Made by a program: the position numbers and the translations under genes
Assembly: GCF_001650195.1 (NCBI RefSeq)
Contig: NZ_LXYR01000002.1
Coordinates: forward strand, 124,001-188,000
From: Phormidesmis priestleyi BC1401
GTDB lineage: Bacteria; Cyanobacteriota; Cyanobacteriia; Leptolyngbyales; Leptolyngbyaceae
Direction: 5' to 3'
Length of the DNA stretch: 64,000 nucleotides
Part shown: positions 34,359 to 44,017 of the stretch, in pieces
Position numbering within the stretch: the first letter of the stretch is position 1
Layout of the letters: each line of letters starts with the position of its first letter
Notes under the pieces: generated by a model
The model's database searches: none
The model's input: the letters and a program-made list of their open reading frames with translations, nothing else
What the model was told of the DNA's origin: nothing

Positions 34359-35666
34359 GTGCAGCCAACTCATTTTGAACTTTTGCAGCAAGCTCAAACC
34401 GCCGCCTATCGAGCAGACTGGGCATTGCTCAATCAACATCTCCAGCACTTGTTAAGCGGAGATTATTCCTCTTGCTCTTTTGATGCAGATCTATCCGCTC
34501 TTCTATTAGATCTAGCATTACAGAGTTTAGAGTCTGGAGACTTTCAAGACCGATGGGATGTCGCTAAACTCTTTCCAAGTTTTGGCGTTGGCGCGATCGC
34601 CCCCCTGCTCGATCTGCTTCAAGATCAAGACGCTGACTCAGAGGCGCAGTGGTTCGCGATTCGAATCTTAAGTAGCTTTAACCATCCCAGTGTCGTCACC
34701 GCGTTAGTCGATCTGCTCAAAACATCCACCAACGAAGACCTGAACGCGATGGCAGTTAACACTCTCGCGGCGATGGGCAGTAGCGCGATCGAGATTCTCA
34801 CCCCGTTGCTCGATCAAGACAACACGCGCCGATTAGCGACTCAAACCCTGTCTCAGATTCGTCACCCTGCAACAGTGCCCTTGCTGATTGAGATTGTTCA
34901 CGATCGAGAGGCTAAAGTGCGAGCAACGGCGATCGAAGCTCTCAGCAGTTTCCACACCCCAGACATTACAAGAATTCTGATCCAGGCGCTTAGAGATCCG
35001 AGCACACCCGTCAGACGAGCCGCCGTGATCGGACTCGGCTTTTGCACTGCCGAAGTCACAGAACTGGATCTCGCCTCGCATCTGCGTCCGCTCTTGCTCG
35101 ATTTGAATCTAGACGTGTGCAGACAAACCGCGATCGCCCTTGGTCGGTTAGGCACCCCTGCGGCAACCAGCGTCTTGTTTCAAACGCTGCAATCTCTCAA
35201 CACGCCGGAATCATTAGCGATCGAGCTTGTCAGAGCCTTGGGCTGGATCGGCACGTCAGACGCACTGCACAATTTGCAGCGCTCGCTGATCCAACTCCCG
35301 CTGGCATCTGTTTGTCAAGAAATCTTGGTGGTGTTGGGGCGAGTTGACCATCCCGACCAAAAACGTCAGGCAACCCAAATCTTGCTCGATTTATTGCAAC
35401 AAGACGGCACCTTTGCTCAATCGGCTTCAGCCCGACAAGCGATCGCCCTCGCTCTAAAACAACTGGGCGACCCGGCGGCGCTCAATCCGTTAATTAATCT
35501 TCTTGCCGATCCCCACGTCAGCGTCAGACTGCACGTGATTGCTGCCCTCAAATCTCTCGCCCCTGAAGCCGCCCATCAACGCCTAAAGCAACTGTTTCAA
35601 AGTGAACACTCTGGTTCAGAACTGGGACGCGGTGTGGCGATCGCTCTTGAAGAGTGGCACTTTTAA
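34359..35666 (+). CDS. HEAT-repeat protein
   Basis: The 435-residue protein is a chain of HEAT/PBS-lyase-like repeats from about residue 70 to the end. Units such as AVNTLAAMGSSAIEILTPLLDQD, ATAIEALSSFHTPDITRILIQALRD and AIALKQLGDPAALNPLINLLADP recur about every 30 residues. Such repeats are scaffolds for protein binding; in cyanobacteria relatives include bilin lyases and NblB-like proteins. No catalytic motif is visible. The start is GTG at 34359 and there is no closely matching SD, so the start is less certain than the product. Confidence 0.85.
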   Translation: MQPTHFELLQQAQTAAYRADWALLNQHLQHLLSGDYSSCSFDADLSALLLDLALQSLESGDFQDRWDVAKLFPSFGVGAIAPLLDLLQDQDADSEAQWFAIRILSSFNHPSVVTALVDLLKTSTNEDLNAMAVNTLAAMGSSAIEILTPLLDQDNTRRLATQTLSQIRHPATVPLLIEIVHDREAKVRATAIEALSSFHTPDITRILIQALRDPSTPVRRAAVIGLGFCTAEVTELDLASHLRPLLLDLNLDVCRQTAIALGRLGTPAATSVLFQTLQSLNTPESLAIELVRALGWIGTSDALHNLQRSLIQLPLASVCQEILVVLGRVDHPDQKRQATQILLDLLQQDGTFAQSASARQAIALALKQLGDPAALNPLINLLADPHVSVRLHVIAALKSLAPEAAHQRLKQLFQSEHSGSELGRGVAIALEEWHF

Positions 35667-35729
35667 AGAATCGTGAGGTTTAGCGATAAGTTTTGAGCGA
35701 CAAACTCATCGATTCCTTACCCTCAACCT

Positions 35730-35771
35730 GTATCAACTCTTACTAAAGTTTTTAATCAAATTCGTTAAGGT
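35730..35771 (+). promoter_or_regulatory. NtcA class II promoter of ntcB
   Basis: GTATCAACTCTTAC (35730-35743) is a perfect GTA-N8-TAC site. After exactly 22 bases TAAGGT (35766-35771) fits the TAN3T -10 box. The start of transcription would fall near 35778, 25 bases before the ntcB ATG. The match in both parts and the spacing make this a strong prediction. Confidence 0.88.
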
Positions 35772-35802
35772 CTATAGGAAGTGTCACACTCACTACAAGT
35801 TC

Positions 35803-36768
35803 ATGCGTCTAGAGCAGTTGCAGGCATTTCTCGCAGTTGCAGAAACCGGGAGCTTTCAACAAGCCGCCCGAAAATGTAATGTGACGCAATCTACTATCAG
35901 TCGTCAGATTCAAGGACTTGAAGCAGAAGTTGGGCTGCCGCTGCTGCACCGCACGGCTCAAGCAAAATTGACCATTGCGGGCGATCGCTTCCTGCCTCAC
36001 GCCCGCAAAATTTGGAACGAGTGGGGCACCGCCACTCAAGAACTCGCAGACTTGCTAGAAGGCAAGCAACCCGAACTGTGTGTGGCGGCGATTCATTCGG
36101 TCTGTGCGTTTCACTTGCCGCCTGTGCTGCAACGGTTTTGCAAAGAGCATCCAGAAGTGCAGTTGCGGGTGACATCATTAGGCAGCGATCGTGCCCTCAA
36201 AGTGCTGAAAGATGGGCTGGTCGATCTGGCGATCGTCATGAATAACCGCTTTCTGACTAATAGTCCTGAAATGGTTGTCGATGTCTTATATGACGAGCCT
36301 GTCAAAATTCTAATGGCGGCAAATCACCCACTTACCCAGTATGACGCGGTGCCCTGGACAGAATTGGTGCGCTATCCCCAAGTCGTCTTCAAAGATGGCT
36401 ATGGAATGCAGCGACTCGTTCAAGAACAGTTTCAGCGTCAGGGGGTTGCCCTCAACGCCGTTCTAGAACTCAACACATTAGACGCATTTCGCGGCATCGT
36501 TCGTCAAGGAGAACTGATTGCTCTGCTGCCTCAAGGCGCGATTCATGACATTCATCTCGACCCAACGTTGGCATCACGAGCGACGGCTGCCCCGACCTTG
36601 ACTCGACAGGTTGTGCTGGTGACGACCCATGATCGGCTGCAAATTCCTCCGATTCATCGCTTTCGATCGCTAGTGCATGAGTTAATGCGTCAGCCCAGTG
36701 TAGTAATCCCCTCCTTAGTGTCGCCAAAAACTGTAAAGCACGTCTCTTCTCAAGTCGTGGAAAGATAA
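35803..36768 (+). CDS. ntcB: LysR-type nitrate assimilation activator NtcB
   Basis: A 321-residue LysR regulator. Residues 1-60 form the helix-turn-helix (FLAVAETGSFQQAARKCNVT, then QSTISRQIQGLE); residues about 90-295 are the effector-binding domain (ELCVAAIHSVCAFHLPPVLQ, GLVDLAIVMNN). The sequence and its place beside nirA-nrt-narB fit NtcB, which raises nitrate-operon expression in response to nitrite. LysR regulators of carbon assimilation (CmpR, RbcR) are the main alternative, but the location and the NtcA promoter favour NtcB. It is followed by the TrpD-like gene after 40 bases. Confidence 0.88.
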   Translation: MRLEQLQAFLAVAETGSFQQAARKCNVTQSTISRQIQGLEAEVGLPLLHRTAQAKLTIAGDRFLPHARKIWNEWGTATQELADLLEGKQPELCVAAIHSVCAFHLPPVLQRFCKEHPEVQLRVTSLGSDRALKVLKDGLVDLAIVMNNRFLTNSPEMVVDVLYDEPVKILMAANHPLTQYDAVPWTELVRYPQVVFKDGYGMQRLVQEQFQRQGVALNAVLELNTLDAFRGIVRQGELIALLPQGAIHDIHLDPTLASRATAAPTLTRQVVLVTTHDRLQIPPIHRFRSLVHELMRQPSVVIPSLVSPKTVKHVSSQVVER

Positions 36769-36808
36769 ACGTCTGAAACAAAATTCTTAAGGTTGCTGGA
36801 TAGAAATT

Positions 36809-37864
36809 ATGAGCAATGCGTTTAGAGAGCTACTGCGAAAAGTGGGCAGTGGACCTCACACCGGGGAAGATTTGAGCCGCGACCAGGCAAAAGCGGCAAC
36901 TCGGATGATGCTGCTGCAAGAGGCAACTCCGGCTCAGATTGGGGCGTTTATGATTGCCCATCGCATCAAGCGCCCAACTGGGGAAGAACTGGCGGGAATG
37001 CTAGACGCTTATCAAGAGTTGGGACCGAGTCTTCAGCCGATCGAGTCTGCCTACCCCGTCACGGTTCTGTGTTTGCCTTACGATGGTCGATCGCGCACGG
37101 CTCCGATTAGCCCATTAACGGCTCTGATTTTGACGAGTGCAGGCGTGTCTGTGATTCTGCATGGTGGCGATCGGATGCCCACAAAAGAAGGCGTGCCGTT
37201 GATCGAGCTTTGGCAAGAATTGGGCGTACATTGGGAACGGCTGTCGCTCGATCAAGTCCAGCGCGTTTTAGAAACAACAGGGCTAGGATTTGTTTACTTG
37301 ACAAATCACTTTCCGCTTGCATCGGGACTGGTGACGTATCGCGATCAAATTGGCAAACGTCCCCCGTTTTCTACATTAGAGCTGATGTGGTCGCCCTATG
37401 CAGGAGACGCTCATGTGGTCTGTGGCTTTGTGCATCCGCCTACTGAAAATATGTTTCGCGATGCCTTTGCTCGACGCGGAACAACGAACTTCACCACCGT
37501 CAAAGGGTTAGAAGGAAGCTGTGACTTGCCGCGCGATCGCACTGCCATCATCGGCATCCACACATCTGAGTTTGAACGGCAGAATCTCGTTCCTCGCGAC
37601 TATGGGTTTGCTGCAAAAGAAGTCCCTTTAACCTCGACGCACGACTGGGGCGTGGCAGTGCAAGCCGTCTTAGGAGGCAAGCCCTCTGAGCTAACGCAGG
37701 CCGCAGTCTGGAATGGCGGTTTCTATCTGTGGCGCTGTGGCGTTTGCCCCGATCTCACCGCAGGGCTTGCCAAGGCTGAAGCCATTCTGACTCAAGGTAT
37801 CGCGGCTCAAAAGCTCAGTCAGATCTGCAAAGTCACTAAATCTTTAGCATCCGTCAAGTCTTAA
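36809..37864 (+). CDS. Anthranilate phosphoribosyltransferase-like protein (TrpD2-type)
   Basis: The 351 residues resemble TrpD in the helical N-terminal domain (DLSRDQAKAATRMMLLQEATPAQIGAFMIAHRIK) and overall length. The glycine-rich PRPP/anthranilate loop of true TrpD is altered: here it reads ILHGGDRMPTKEG. Such proteins are not the tryptophan enzyme; they belong to TrpD2/YbiB-like relatives with unclear substrate. It is cotranscribed with ntcB (40 bases apart), an order I have seen in other cyanobacteria. A role tied to nitrogen status is an inference. Confidence 0.78.
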   Translation: MSNAFRELLRKVGSGPHTGEDLSRDQAKAATRMMLLQEATPAQIGAFMIAHRIKRPTGEELAGMLDAYQELGPSLQPIESAYPVTVLCLPYDGRSRTAPISPLTALILTSAGVSVILHGGDRMPTKEGVPLIELWQELGVHWERLSLDQVQRVLETTGLGFVYLTNHFPLASGLVTYRDQIGKRPPFSTLELMWSPYAGDAHVVCGFVHPPTENMFRDAFARRGTTNFTTVKGLEGSCDLPRDRTAIIGIHTSEFERQNLVPRDYGFAAKEVPLTSTHDWGVAVQAVLGGKPSELTQAAVWNGGFYLWRCGVCPDLTAGLAKAEAILTQGIAAQKLSQICKVTKSLASVKS

Positions 37865-37870
37865 CCGCTT

Positions 37871-38782
37871 CTAGCCGACGGGTAAGATCATGCCTTCCTT
37901 CGCCAACAAACTGTTTGGGAATATCACCTGCACGTCAGACTCGACTTGATCGAGAAAATCATCGTCGTGGCTGGGGTCGTGGTGAAACATCACGGCTCTC
38001 TTGACACCCGCCACCTGAGCGACTTTCAGCGCTTCTTGCCAGGTGGAATGACCCCAGCCAATCTTGGGGGTTTTGGGGTCGTAATATTCTTCGTCGGTGT
38101 AGCACGCGTCATAAACCAAAACGTCTGCATCGCGCGACAGGTAGACCAGATTTTCGTCGATGCGGTCAGGATAGTGCTCAGTGTCGGTGGCATAGACGGC
38201 AGTGCGACCCCGCCACGTCACCCGATAGCCCAATGCCGAGTTTGGGTGATTTAACGGACCGGTCTCAATGGTAATATCGTCTAGCTGAATGACATCACCC
38301 GGCATCAAATCGTGAAACTTCATATCAGACTTCATCACCTGCATCGGCACTGGAAAGTTGGGGTGATGCATCTGATCACTGAGACGCTGCTTCATCGTCG
38401 CGCCATTGGGTGCCACGCCTCCATAGATGTGGAAGCAGTTACCTGGCACAAACGCAGGCACAAAAAATGGAAATCCTTGAATGTGATCCCAGTGAGAATG
38501 GCTGAAAAACAGGTGTGCTTCGACAGGCGGCTGCTTTAGCAGGTGCTGACCTAAAACCCGCAGACCTGTTCCTCCATCAAAGATCAGGCGTTTACCGCCA
38601 ACTCGCATCTCTAGACAGGAAGTGTTGCCTCCATAGCGGACGGTTTCACCTCCCGGAGCGGGAATGCTGCCCCGAACGCCCCAAAACTGAATCACAAATT
38701 CTGAAGGATTAATCATTTCTAGATTTGTACTTGTCTCAAGAGCGTCTGCTGAGCTGGATTTGGAGCAGTCTGGATGAAACAT
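37871..38782 (-). CDS. MBL-fold metallohydrolase (phosphodiesterase-like)
   Basis: About 303 residues from the ATG (MFHPDCSKS; an in-frame TTG would add three). After a disordered N-terminus the fold begins FVIQFWGVRGSIPAPGGETVRYGGNTSC, typical of the PhnP/RNase Z-like group. The zinc site is visible: HSHWDHIQGF, a distant His before GYRVTWRG, D in VYDACYTDEE, and HHDPSHDDD near the end. It probably cleaves a phosphodiester or a cyclic phosphate. It converges with the TrpD-like gene, six bases between stops. Confidence 0.83.
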   Translation of the reverse strand: MFHPDCSKSSSADALETSTNLEMINPSEFVIQFWGVRGSIPAPGGETVRYGGNTSCLEMRVGGKRLIFDGGTGLRVLGQHLLKQPPVEAHLFFSHSHWDHIQGFPFFVPAFVPGNCFHIYGGVAPNGATMKQRLSDQMHHPNFPVPMQVMKSDMKFHDLMPGDVIQLDDITIETGPLNHPNSALGYRVTWRGRTAVYATDTEHYPDRIDENLVYLSRDADVLVYDACYTDEEYYDPKTPKIGWGHSTWQEALKVAQVAGVKRAVMFHHDPSHDDDFLDQVESDVQVIFPNSLLAKEGMILPVG

Positions 38783-38957
38783 TTTAGTCAAATTTGTGGA
38801 TTAGTCACAAACTGCTAGATGAAGGGTTCACGATCGAAGTCACACTCCAACCATTTATCGAAACGGTTGCCCAACCTGGGTTGGTTATTCTTTATGCTAC
38901 CCATCTCGATTCCGTTGTTACCAATTCAATCAGAATTCAAACTTTATTGATAGGTCA

Positions 38958-38982
38958 AAGGCTCAAGAAGTTCTTGAGCCTT
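38958..38982 (-). terminator. Hairpin terminator after ppa
   Basis: AAGGCTCAAG and CTTGAGCCTT form a perfect 10-bp stem with a five-base loop, 18 bases after the ppa stop, followed on the minus strand by only a short T run. It may act in either direction. Confidence 0.65.
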
Positions 38983-38999
38983 CTAAGGCGAGATGTGGG

Positions 39000-39512
39000 C
39001 TATTGGCGATAGGCTTTGATGCACTGCTCTACTAAGGGCAGAACTTTATCAACATCCTGCCAGCCGAGGATTTCGGTCACTTTTTTCTCTAGATTCTTAT
39101 AGGTTCTGAAAAATTCGGCGATCTCATCCAGACGGTGAGATGCCAGATCATTGAGGGATTTGACATTGACATAGCGAGGATCTTTGTCAGGAACACACAA
39201 GATTTTTTCGTCGCGATCGCCGCCATCGATCATTTCTAACATCCCGATCGGACGAGCCGCAATTACGCAGCCGGGGAAGGTCGGCTGATCCATAATTACC
39301 ATGCCGTCTAAAGGATCGCCATCATCTGCCAGCGTGTTGGGGATGAAGCCATAATCATAGGGATATTGCACCGAGGCGTAAAGGACGCGATCGAGCGCGA
39401 AGGCATTCAAATCTTTGTCAAATTCATATTTATTTTTGCTGCCTGCGGGAATTTCGACCAGGACGTTGATTAAACCTGGCTTAGGCTGGGCGGGAATGCG
39501 AGTTAAATCCAC
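39000..39512 (-). CDS. ppa: Inorganic pyrophosphatase (family I)
   Basis: This soluble hexameric enzyme hydrolyses pyrophosphate to phosphate, pulling biosynthesis forward. The 170 residues show [45 protein letters not shown] (the D-x-D-x-x-D metal site is in DDGDPLD) and [12 protein letters not shown]. The start is GTG; GGAGAACC lies before it on this strand and [10 protein letters not shown] is the family start. The length matches bacterial enzymes. Confidence 0.96.
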   Translation of the reverse strand: MDLTRIPAQPKPGLINVLVEIPAGSKNKYEFDKDLNAFALDRVLYASVQYPYDYGFIPNTLADDGDPLDGMVIMDQPTFPGCVIAARPIGMLEMIDGGDRDEKILCVPDKDPRYVNVKSLNDLASHRLDEIAEFFRTYKNLEKKVTEILGWQDVDKVLPLVEQCIKAYRQ

Positions 39513-39644
39513 TGCGGTTCTCCAAGCGACGTAAAAAAGAGATGAGGAATGAGGGATGAAACACTAAATTGCAGATCATCGCTGATTCTTCATCCTTGAT
39601 TTTAGGGGAAGAGGGCGATCGGTTTGATCATCTCGGTTCACGAT

Positions 39645-40628
39645 TTAGATAAATCTTGCCGTCCAAAGCAGCGCTAATGCCGCGATCGCGAACCAGTCAG
39701 CTCGCTTAAGCCGCAACTGATGCCACTCAACGCGGTGACGATCGGGGCTGGTAAACCCCCGCACTTTCATCGCGCTAGAGATTTGCTCTGCCCGCAGCAG
39801 CAAGTTTTCTAAGAGCCGTTCTGCAACTAACATCCAAACCTGTACGCCGCGACGAAATCCAAGTTTTTTCCAGTTGATTGCACGAGTTTTAATCGATCGG
39901 ACTAAGTTCTGAAACTCCTCTAGCACGAGAGGAATAAAGCGCAGGGAAAGCGTCAGCGTCAGCGCAATCTCGGTAACGGGCACCCCAAATCGTCGCAGAG
40001 GACTCATTAAATCTTCGATTCCGGCAGTGATTTCTTCAGGGGCAGTGGTGAGGAGATAAAGATTGGTGCTGTAGAGGAGGGTGAATAAAAGGGTGCTGAG
40101 CCGGATAGCGAGGTCGAGCGATCGCCGCGTTACTGTCAACGGACCTCGCTTCAGCAAGACGTAGTGATAGTCAGTAGGTTGAGGCAGATCAGGACGTTTA
40201 AGCGCTTCAGTCGCCGCGTTTTGAGCAGTAGGTTTGCCAAGGTTAAACGGGTTATACCAAGCGGGAGGTGGCACAGGTGCAGACAGCGTACTCGATTGCT
40301 GAACAAATGCCAGTTCGTTTTCGGGCAGTCGAGATTGATGATTGGCGTTTAAACCATCCGGCGCGATCGACACCAGCGAAAACACATAGAGCGCCAGCAG
40401 CGCCAGCCACCCAATCTGCTGCTTCCACACTCGCAGAGGAATCATCGCCGACAGAGTGAGCAGCACCAAAAAAGCCACCAGAAAGATCCGCCACTCTGGG
40501 CTTGCCAGCAGAGGAGTCGCCAAAAAACTCATCAGCCACGCCAGCTTGACGCGGGGATCAAGTCGGTGCAGCCAGGTAATGGGGTGTTCTAGATAGAGAC
40601 CGAGGGGGAGCGATCGGAGTAAATCCAT
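39645..40628 (-). CDS. ECF transporter T component (CbiQ/EcfT family)
   Basis: EcfT links substrate-binding S proteins to ATPases in energy-coupling-factor vitamin or metal importers. The 327 residues start LPLGLYLEHPITWLHRLDPRVKLAWL, have about six membrane helices, and end with the coupling helices that contain the ARG motifs (LLRAEQISSAMKVRGF, the Ala-Arg-Gly-like pair). A 60-residue insert between helices 3 and 4 (about residues 110-165) is hydrophilic. It lies about 85 bases after der; the two are linked in many cyanobacteria. No S or A component is near. Confidence 0.85.
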   Translation of the reverse strand: MDLLRSLPLGLYLEHPITWLHRLDPRVKLAWLMSFLATPLLASPEWRIFLVAFLVLLTLSAMIPLRVWKQQIGWLALLALYVFSLVSIAPDGLNANHQSRLPENELAFVQQSSTLSAPVPPPAWYNPFNLGKPTAQNAATEALKRPDLPQPTDYHYVLLKRGPLTVTRRSLDLAIRLSTLLFTLLYSTNLYLLTTAPEEITAGIEDLMSPLRRFGVPVTEIALTLTLSLRFIPLVLEEFQNLVRSIKTRAINWKKLGFRRGVQVWMLVAERLLENLLLRAEQISSAMKVRGFTSPDRHRVEWHQLRLKRADWFAIAALALLWTARFI

Positions 40629-40712
40629 TTGGGTTTGGATTCTGGATTGAGGAATTTCACATCAGATTTCAGAGTTCAGATTGAAATCTGTTGTCTAAGA
40701 CTTGCTAAACTC

Positions 40713-42086
40713 TTAGACCTTTGTTCTCACCTTGATCGCTCGGTTCACACTGCCGCGTTCCATCTCGCGCACCTTCTTGCCGCGCCATAAGAGACGAATC
40801 GGCGTGCCTTTAAATCCTAGAGATTGACGGAACTGCCGCTCAACATAGCGACGATAGGCTTCGCCAAATAAGGTGGGATCGTTGACAAATAGCGCGATCG
40901 TCGGCGGACGGGTGCTGACTTGCGTGCCATAGTAGATTCTGCCTTGACGACCTTGGCGCGTGGTAGGCGGTGAGTGCCATCTAGCCGCGTCTTCTAGCAC
41001 TTCGTTGATTACAGAGGTGCTGACTCGGCGCTTGTGCTGTTCGGCAGCAATATCGACCAGTTCAAAAATCTTCTCGACTCGCTGACCCGTTTCGGCACTA
41101 ATGAAAATGGTTTCTGCCCATTCGAGGAAGTGCAAGCGACTGCCGATCAGCTTTTCATATTCATAAATAGTGGTCGAGTCTTTCTCGATCGCGTCCCATT
41201 TATTCACGACGATAATGCAGCCGCGACCTTCGTCTGCGATGCGTCCCGCAAGTTTTTGGTCTTGCTCGGTGACTCCATCAACGGCATCTAAAACAAACAG
41301 CACCACGTCGGAGCGATCGATCGCTTTGAATGCTCGGTTGATGCCAAAGAATTCAGGTCCATATTCGACGTTCTTTTTCTTGCGAATTCCGGCGGTATCG
41401 ATGAGGCGATAGGACTTGTCTCCACGCTCGACGACCATATCGATCGCGTCTCGCGTCGTGCCAGAAATCGGACTGACGATCGATCGCTTTTCTCCGACAA
41501 AAGCGTTGAGCAAGCTAGATTTGCCCACGTTGGGGCGACCGACGATCGCGACGCGAGTCTCTTGGGGTTCTTCGATTTCACTATTTTCAGGCAGATGAGT
41601 TAGGAGTTGCTCCATCAATTCGCCTGTGCCGTTGCCGTGAATGCCAGAGACCGGGAAGGGTTCACCGATGCCCAGACTCCAAAACTCGGCGGCTTGAGTC
41701 AGCCCACTCTCTAGCGATTCACATTTGTTGACTGCCAGCAAAACGGGAACGGGCTGTTGACGTAACCATCGAGCGATTTCTTCGTCGGCAGTGGTTAAGC
41801 CCTCTTTGCCATCCACGATAAAGATCGCCGCGCTCGACTCTGCCAAGGCTGCTAAGGCTTGTTCACGAATCAGAGGCAAAAACTCGGTGTCGTCGTCAAA
41901 CACCAAGCCGCCTGTATCAACGACTAAGAAGTCTCGATCGCCCCAGAAGGCGTTTTTATAAGTCCGATCGCGGGTTACGCCAGGTTCATCAAAGACGATC
42001 GCGTCTTGCACCTTCGCGAAACGGTTGACGAGGGTTGACTTGCCCACGTTGGGACGACCAATGATAGCAACAATAGGCAAGGACAT
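40713..42086 (-). CDS. der: Ribosome biogenesis GTPase Der (EngA)
   Basis: Der is an essential 50S-assembly GTPase with two tandem G domains. From the ATG giving [18 protein letters not shown] it has about 457 residues. G domain 1 has [13 protein letters not shown] and NKCE; G domain 2 starts near residue 178 with [14 protein letters not shown] and NKWD. The C-terminal KH-like domain ends with RAIKVRTKV. Length and motifs are complete. Confidence 0.97.
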   Translation of the reverse strand: MSLPIVAIIGRPNVGKSTLVNRFAKVQDAIVFDEPGVTRDRTYKNAFWGDRDFLVVDTGGLVFDDDTEFLPLIREQALAALAESSAAIFIVDGKEGLTTADEEIARWLRQQPVPVLLAVNKCESLESGLTQAAEFWSLGIGEPFPVSGIHGNGTGELMEQLLTHLPENSEIEEPQETRVAIVGRPNVGKSSLLNAFVGEKRSIVSPISGTTRDAIDMVVERGDKSYRLIDTAGIRKKKNVEYGPEFFGINRAFKAIDRSDVVLFVLDAVDGVTEQDQKLAGRIADEGRGCIIVVNKWDAIEKDSTTIYEYEKLIGSRLHFLEWAETIFISAETGQRVEKIFELVDIAAEQHKRRVSTSVINEVLEDAARWHSPPTTRQGRQGRIYYGTQVSTRPPTIALFVNDPTLFGEAYRRYVERQFRQSLGFKGTPIRLLWRGKKVREMERGSVNRAIKVRTKV

Positions 42087-42237
42087 AAGCAAGGAGGGAT
42101 GAGGGGTGAAAAAATTGGGCTGAAGGAGAACACTATCGAGTTTTCATCAGCATCCCATTCTAACGAGTTTATACAAAAGTTTGTGGATAGTTTTATTGAG
42201 TGTGTTATGAGAACAGGACAGAATCGCGTCACTAGAT

Positions 42238-43044
42238 TCAGGTCGAAGGCTCAACCCACACTCTCATTTCAGTGAGTTGCAACGGTCCAAACTGGGTGGC
42301 TAGAGCGACATCGGCGGCATCTCGCCCATAGGCGATCGCGACTCGATTTCCTCGCGGTTGTGATTGAGTGGCATCAAACGTAAACCAACGCCCCTGCGGA
42401 GTGTCACTTTGCATTTCGCCGACAAATGCCTCAAACCACGCATGGAGATCCATTGGGTCAAGCTGATAGAGATAGCCTACGACCATTCTTGCTGCAATGT
42501 TGAGACTTCGACAGAGAGCGATTCCCAAATGGGCAAAATCTCGACAGACTCCGACCCGATCGTGCGCCGTCTCATAGGCTGAAGTCGAGGCATCGCTGGT
42601 GCCATATTGATATTTAATTTGGGTGTGAATCCAGTCTCGAATGGCTTCTACCTGGTCATATCCAGGAGTCCGATCGCCCACAATCTCGGTCGCCAAATCA
42701 CCCAAGCGATCGGAGGGGCAATAGCGACTCGGCAGCAAAAACTGAAGCACATCATCGGGGACGTATTGCACCGGGACGAACGGGGCACCTGGGGCGACAT
42801 CGATTTGGTCGGCGGTTTCTGCGCTGGCGATCGCGCGGACTCGAAACGCACCTTGAGGAGTCAGCAATCGTTGACACAAATTGCCATAGCTGTCGGTATA
42901 TTCCACCATCGGGACGCTTGGCTCTAGCAAATATTCTTCACGAAAAACCCATTGTCCTAACCCGCTTCGAGGTCTGAGCATGAGAATTAAAGGCGTTGGA
43001 GCACTCGCTTCAAATAAGATTTCACATCCGGCATCCAACCGCAT
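42238..43044 (-). CDS. Transglutaminase-like protease domain protein
   Basis: The 268 residues have an N-terminal beta domain and a transglutaminase-like core. The catalytic Cys is in RVGVCRDFAHLGIALCRSLNI, His in DLHAWFEAFVG and Asp in FTFDATQSQPRGN. Such proteins often act as cysteine proteases or peptide-modifying enzymes; the substrate is unknown. No signal peptide is visible. It stands just upstream of der on the same strand, about 150 bases away, so linkage is uncertain. Confidence 0.87.
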   Translation of the reverse strand: MRLDAGCEILFEASAPTPLILMLRPRSGLGQWVFREEYLLEPSVPMVEYTDSYGNLCQRLLTPQGAFRVRAIASAETADQIDVAPGAPFVPVQYVPDDVLQFLLPSRYCPSDRLGDLATEIVGDRTPGYDQVEAIRDWIHTQIKYQYGTSDASTSAYETAHDRVGVCRDFAHLGIALCRSLNIAARMVVGYLYQLDPMDLHAWFEAFVGEMQSDTPQGRWFTFDATQSQPRGNRVAIAYGRDAADVALATQFGPLQLTEMRVWVEPST

Positions 43045-43074
43045 CGTTTTTTGCTCTCTGACTACTTAAATAGT

Positions 43075-43368
43075 TTATCCAAGAATCTCGGTGTAATGCT
43101 CCACCACGGGAAACGGGTCATAAAAACAGTGGAGTCGCTGTTTCCAGGTTTGATAATCGGGGGATTGGCGAAACCCGATCGTGTGTGCTTCCAGGGTCTC
43201 CCACCGCACGAGTAAGAGATAGCGATCGTCTACCTCGACGCACTTTTTCAGATCGTGAGATAAATATCCCGGCATTGAAGCGATGATGGGAGAGGCTTTT
43301 CTAAAAGCAGTCTCAAATTCACCGCTCAATCCTGATTTAATCGTGAGAATTGCGACTTCAAGAATCAT
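43075..43368 (-). CDS. Antibiotic biosynthesis monooxygenase (ABM) domain protein
   Basis: The 97 residues are one dimeric alpha-beta barrel of the ABM family: MILEVAILTIKSG, FETAFRKASPIIASMPGYLSHDL, YLLLVRWETLEAHTIGFRQSPDY. Members bind small aromatic or heme-like ligands; this one lacks clues to its substrate. It sits in a minus-strand run with the transglutaminase gene (30 bases downstream) and the methyltransferase gene (35 bases upstream). Confidence 0.87.
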   Translation of the reverse strand: MILEVAILTIKSGLSGEFETAFRKASPIIASMPGYLSHDLKKCVEVDDRYLLLVRWETLEAHTIGFRQSPDYQTWKQRLHCFYDPFPVVEHYTEILG

Positions 43369-43403
43369 AACCGTTCAGCATTTTCAACACGCATCTGAGA
43401 AAT

Positions 43404-44015
43404 TTATTTAATAGCAACCCCTTTGTAAAAATAACCGATGACTGCGGACAAATCTTGTGGTTGAAATTCGTCGATCGTCACTTGCCCAAACTGACGCTCA
43501 ACCAACTGTCGGATGTCTCGATCGAGGTGACACCCATCGGCAATCACTTTCTGAATCGGCGTTAGACGATGCTGCCACACCTGAGTTTTAGCATCGCGAC
43601 TCAGCCCATGTTCAACAAAAAAGAACCGTCCTCCAGGCTTGAGAACTCGGTGAATCTCTTGCAGGGCTTGCTCGACTTTGGCAATGCTGCACAGAGTCCA
43701 GGTGCTGACGACGCTATCAAACTGACAATCGCCGATCGGCAAGCTTTCACCATTTAAAACTCGATGATCGACGACAATTCCTGATTCTCGGATGCGTTTC
43801 TGTGCGATCGCACTCATGCCAGGGTTTGCATCAATGGCAGTTAACTTTTGCAGATCAGACGGATAGTAGGGCAAATTTAACCCCGTCCCAAACCCGATCT
43901 CTAAAGTGTCTCCTGTGACCTGAGATAAAAGCTCTCCGCGATACTGCGAGAACGTCTGATCTGACATTGCCCAATCTAACAATCGAGGCAGCAGAAATTG
44001 AGAGTAGGGATTCAT
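43404..44015 (-). CDS. SAM-dependent methyltransferase, class I (UbiE-like)
   Basis: The 203 residues carry motif I DTLEIGFGTGLNLPYYP, the acidic LTAIDANPGM and the post-II block DSVVSTWTLCSIAKVEQALQEIHRVLKPGG. It resembles arsenite/phospholipid-type class I methyltransferases. RFFFVEHGLS and the following WQHRLTPIQK are typical of a METTL7-like group. The acceptor is unknown. It lies two bases after the acyltransferase gene on the same strand, so the two are very probably one transcript. Confidence 0.87.
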   Translation of the reverse strand: MNPYSQFLLPRLLDWAMSDQTFSQYRGELLSQVTGDTLEIGFGTGLNLPYYPSDLQKLTAIDANPGMSAIAQKRIRESGIVVDHRVLNGESLPIGDCQFDSVVSTWTLCSIAKVEQALQEIHRVLKPGGRFFFVEHGLSRDAKTQVWQHRLTPIQKVIADGCHLDRDIRQLVERQFGQVTIDEFQPQDLSAVIGYFYKGVAIK

Positions 44016-44017
44016 AA

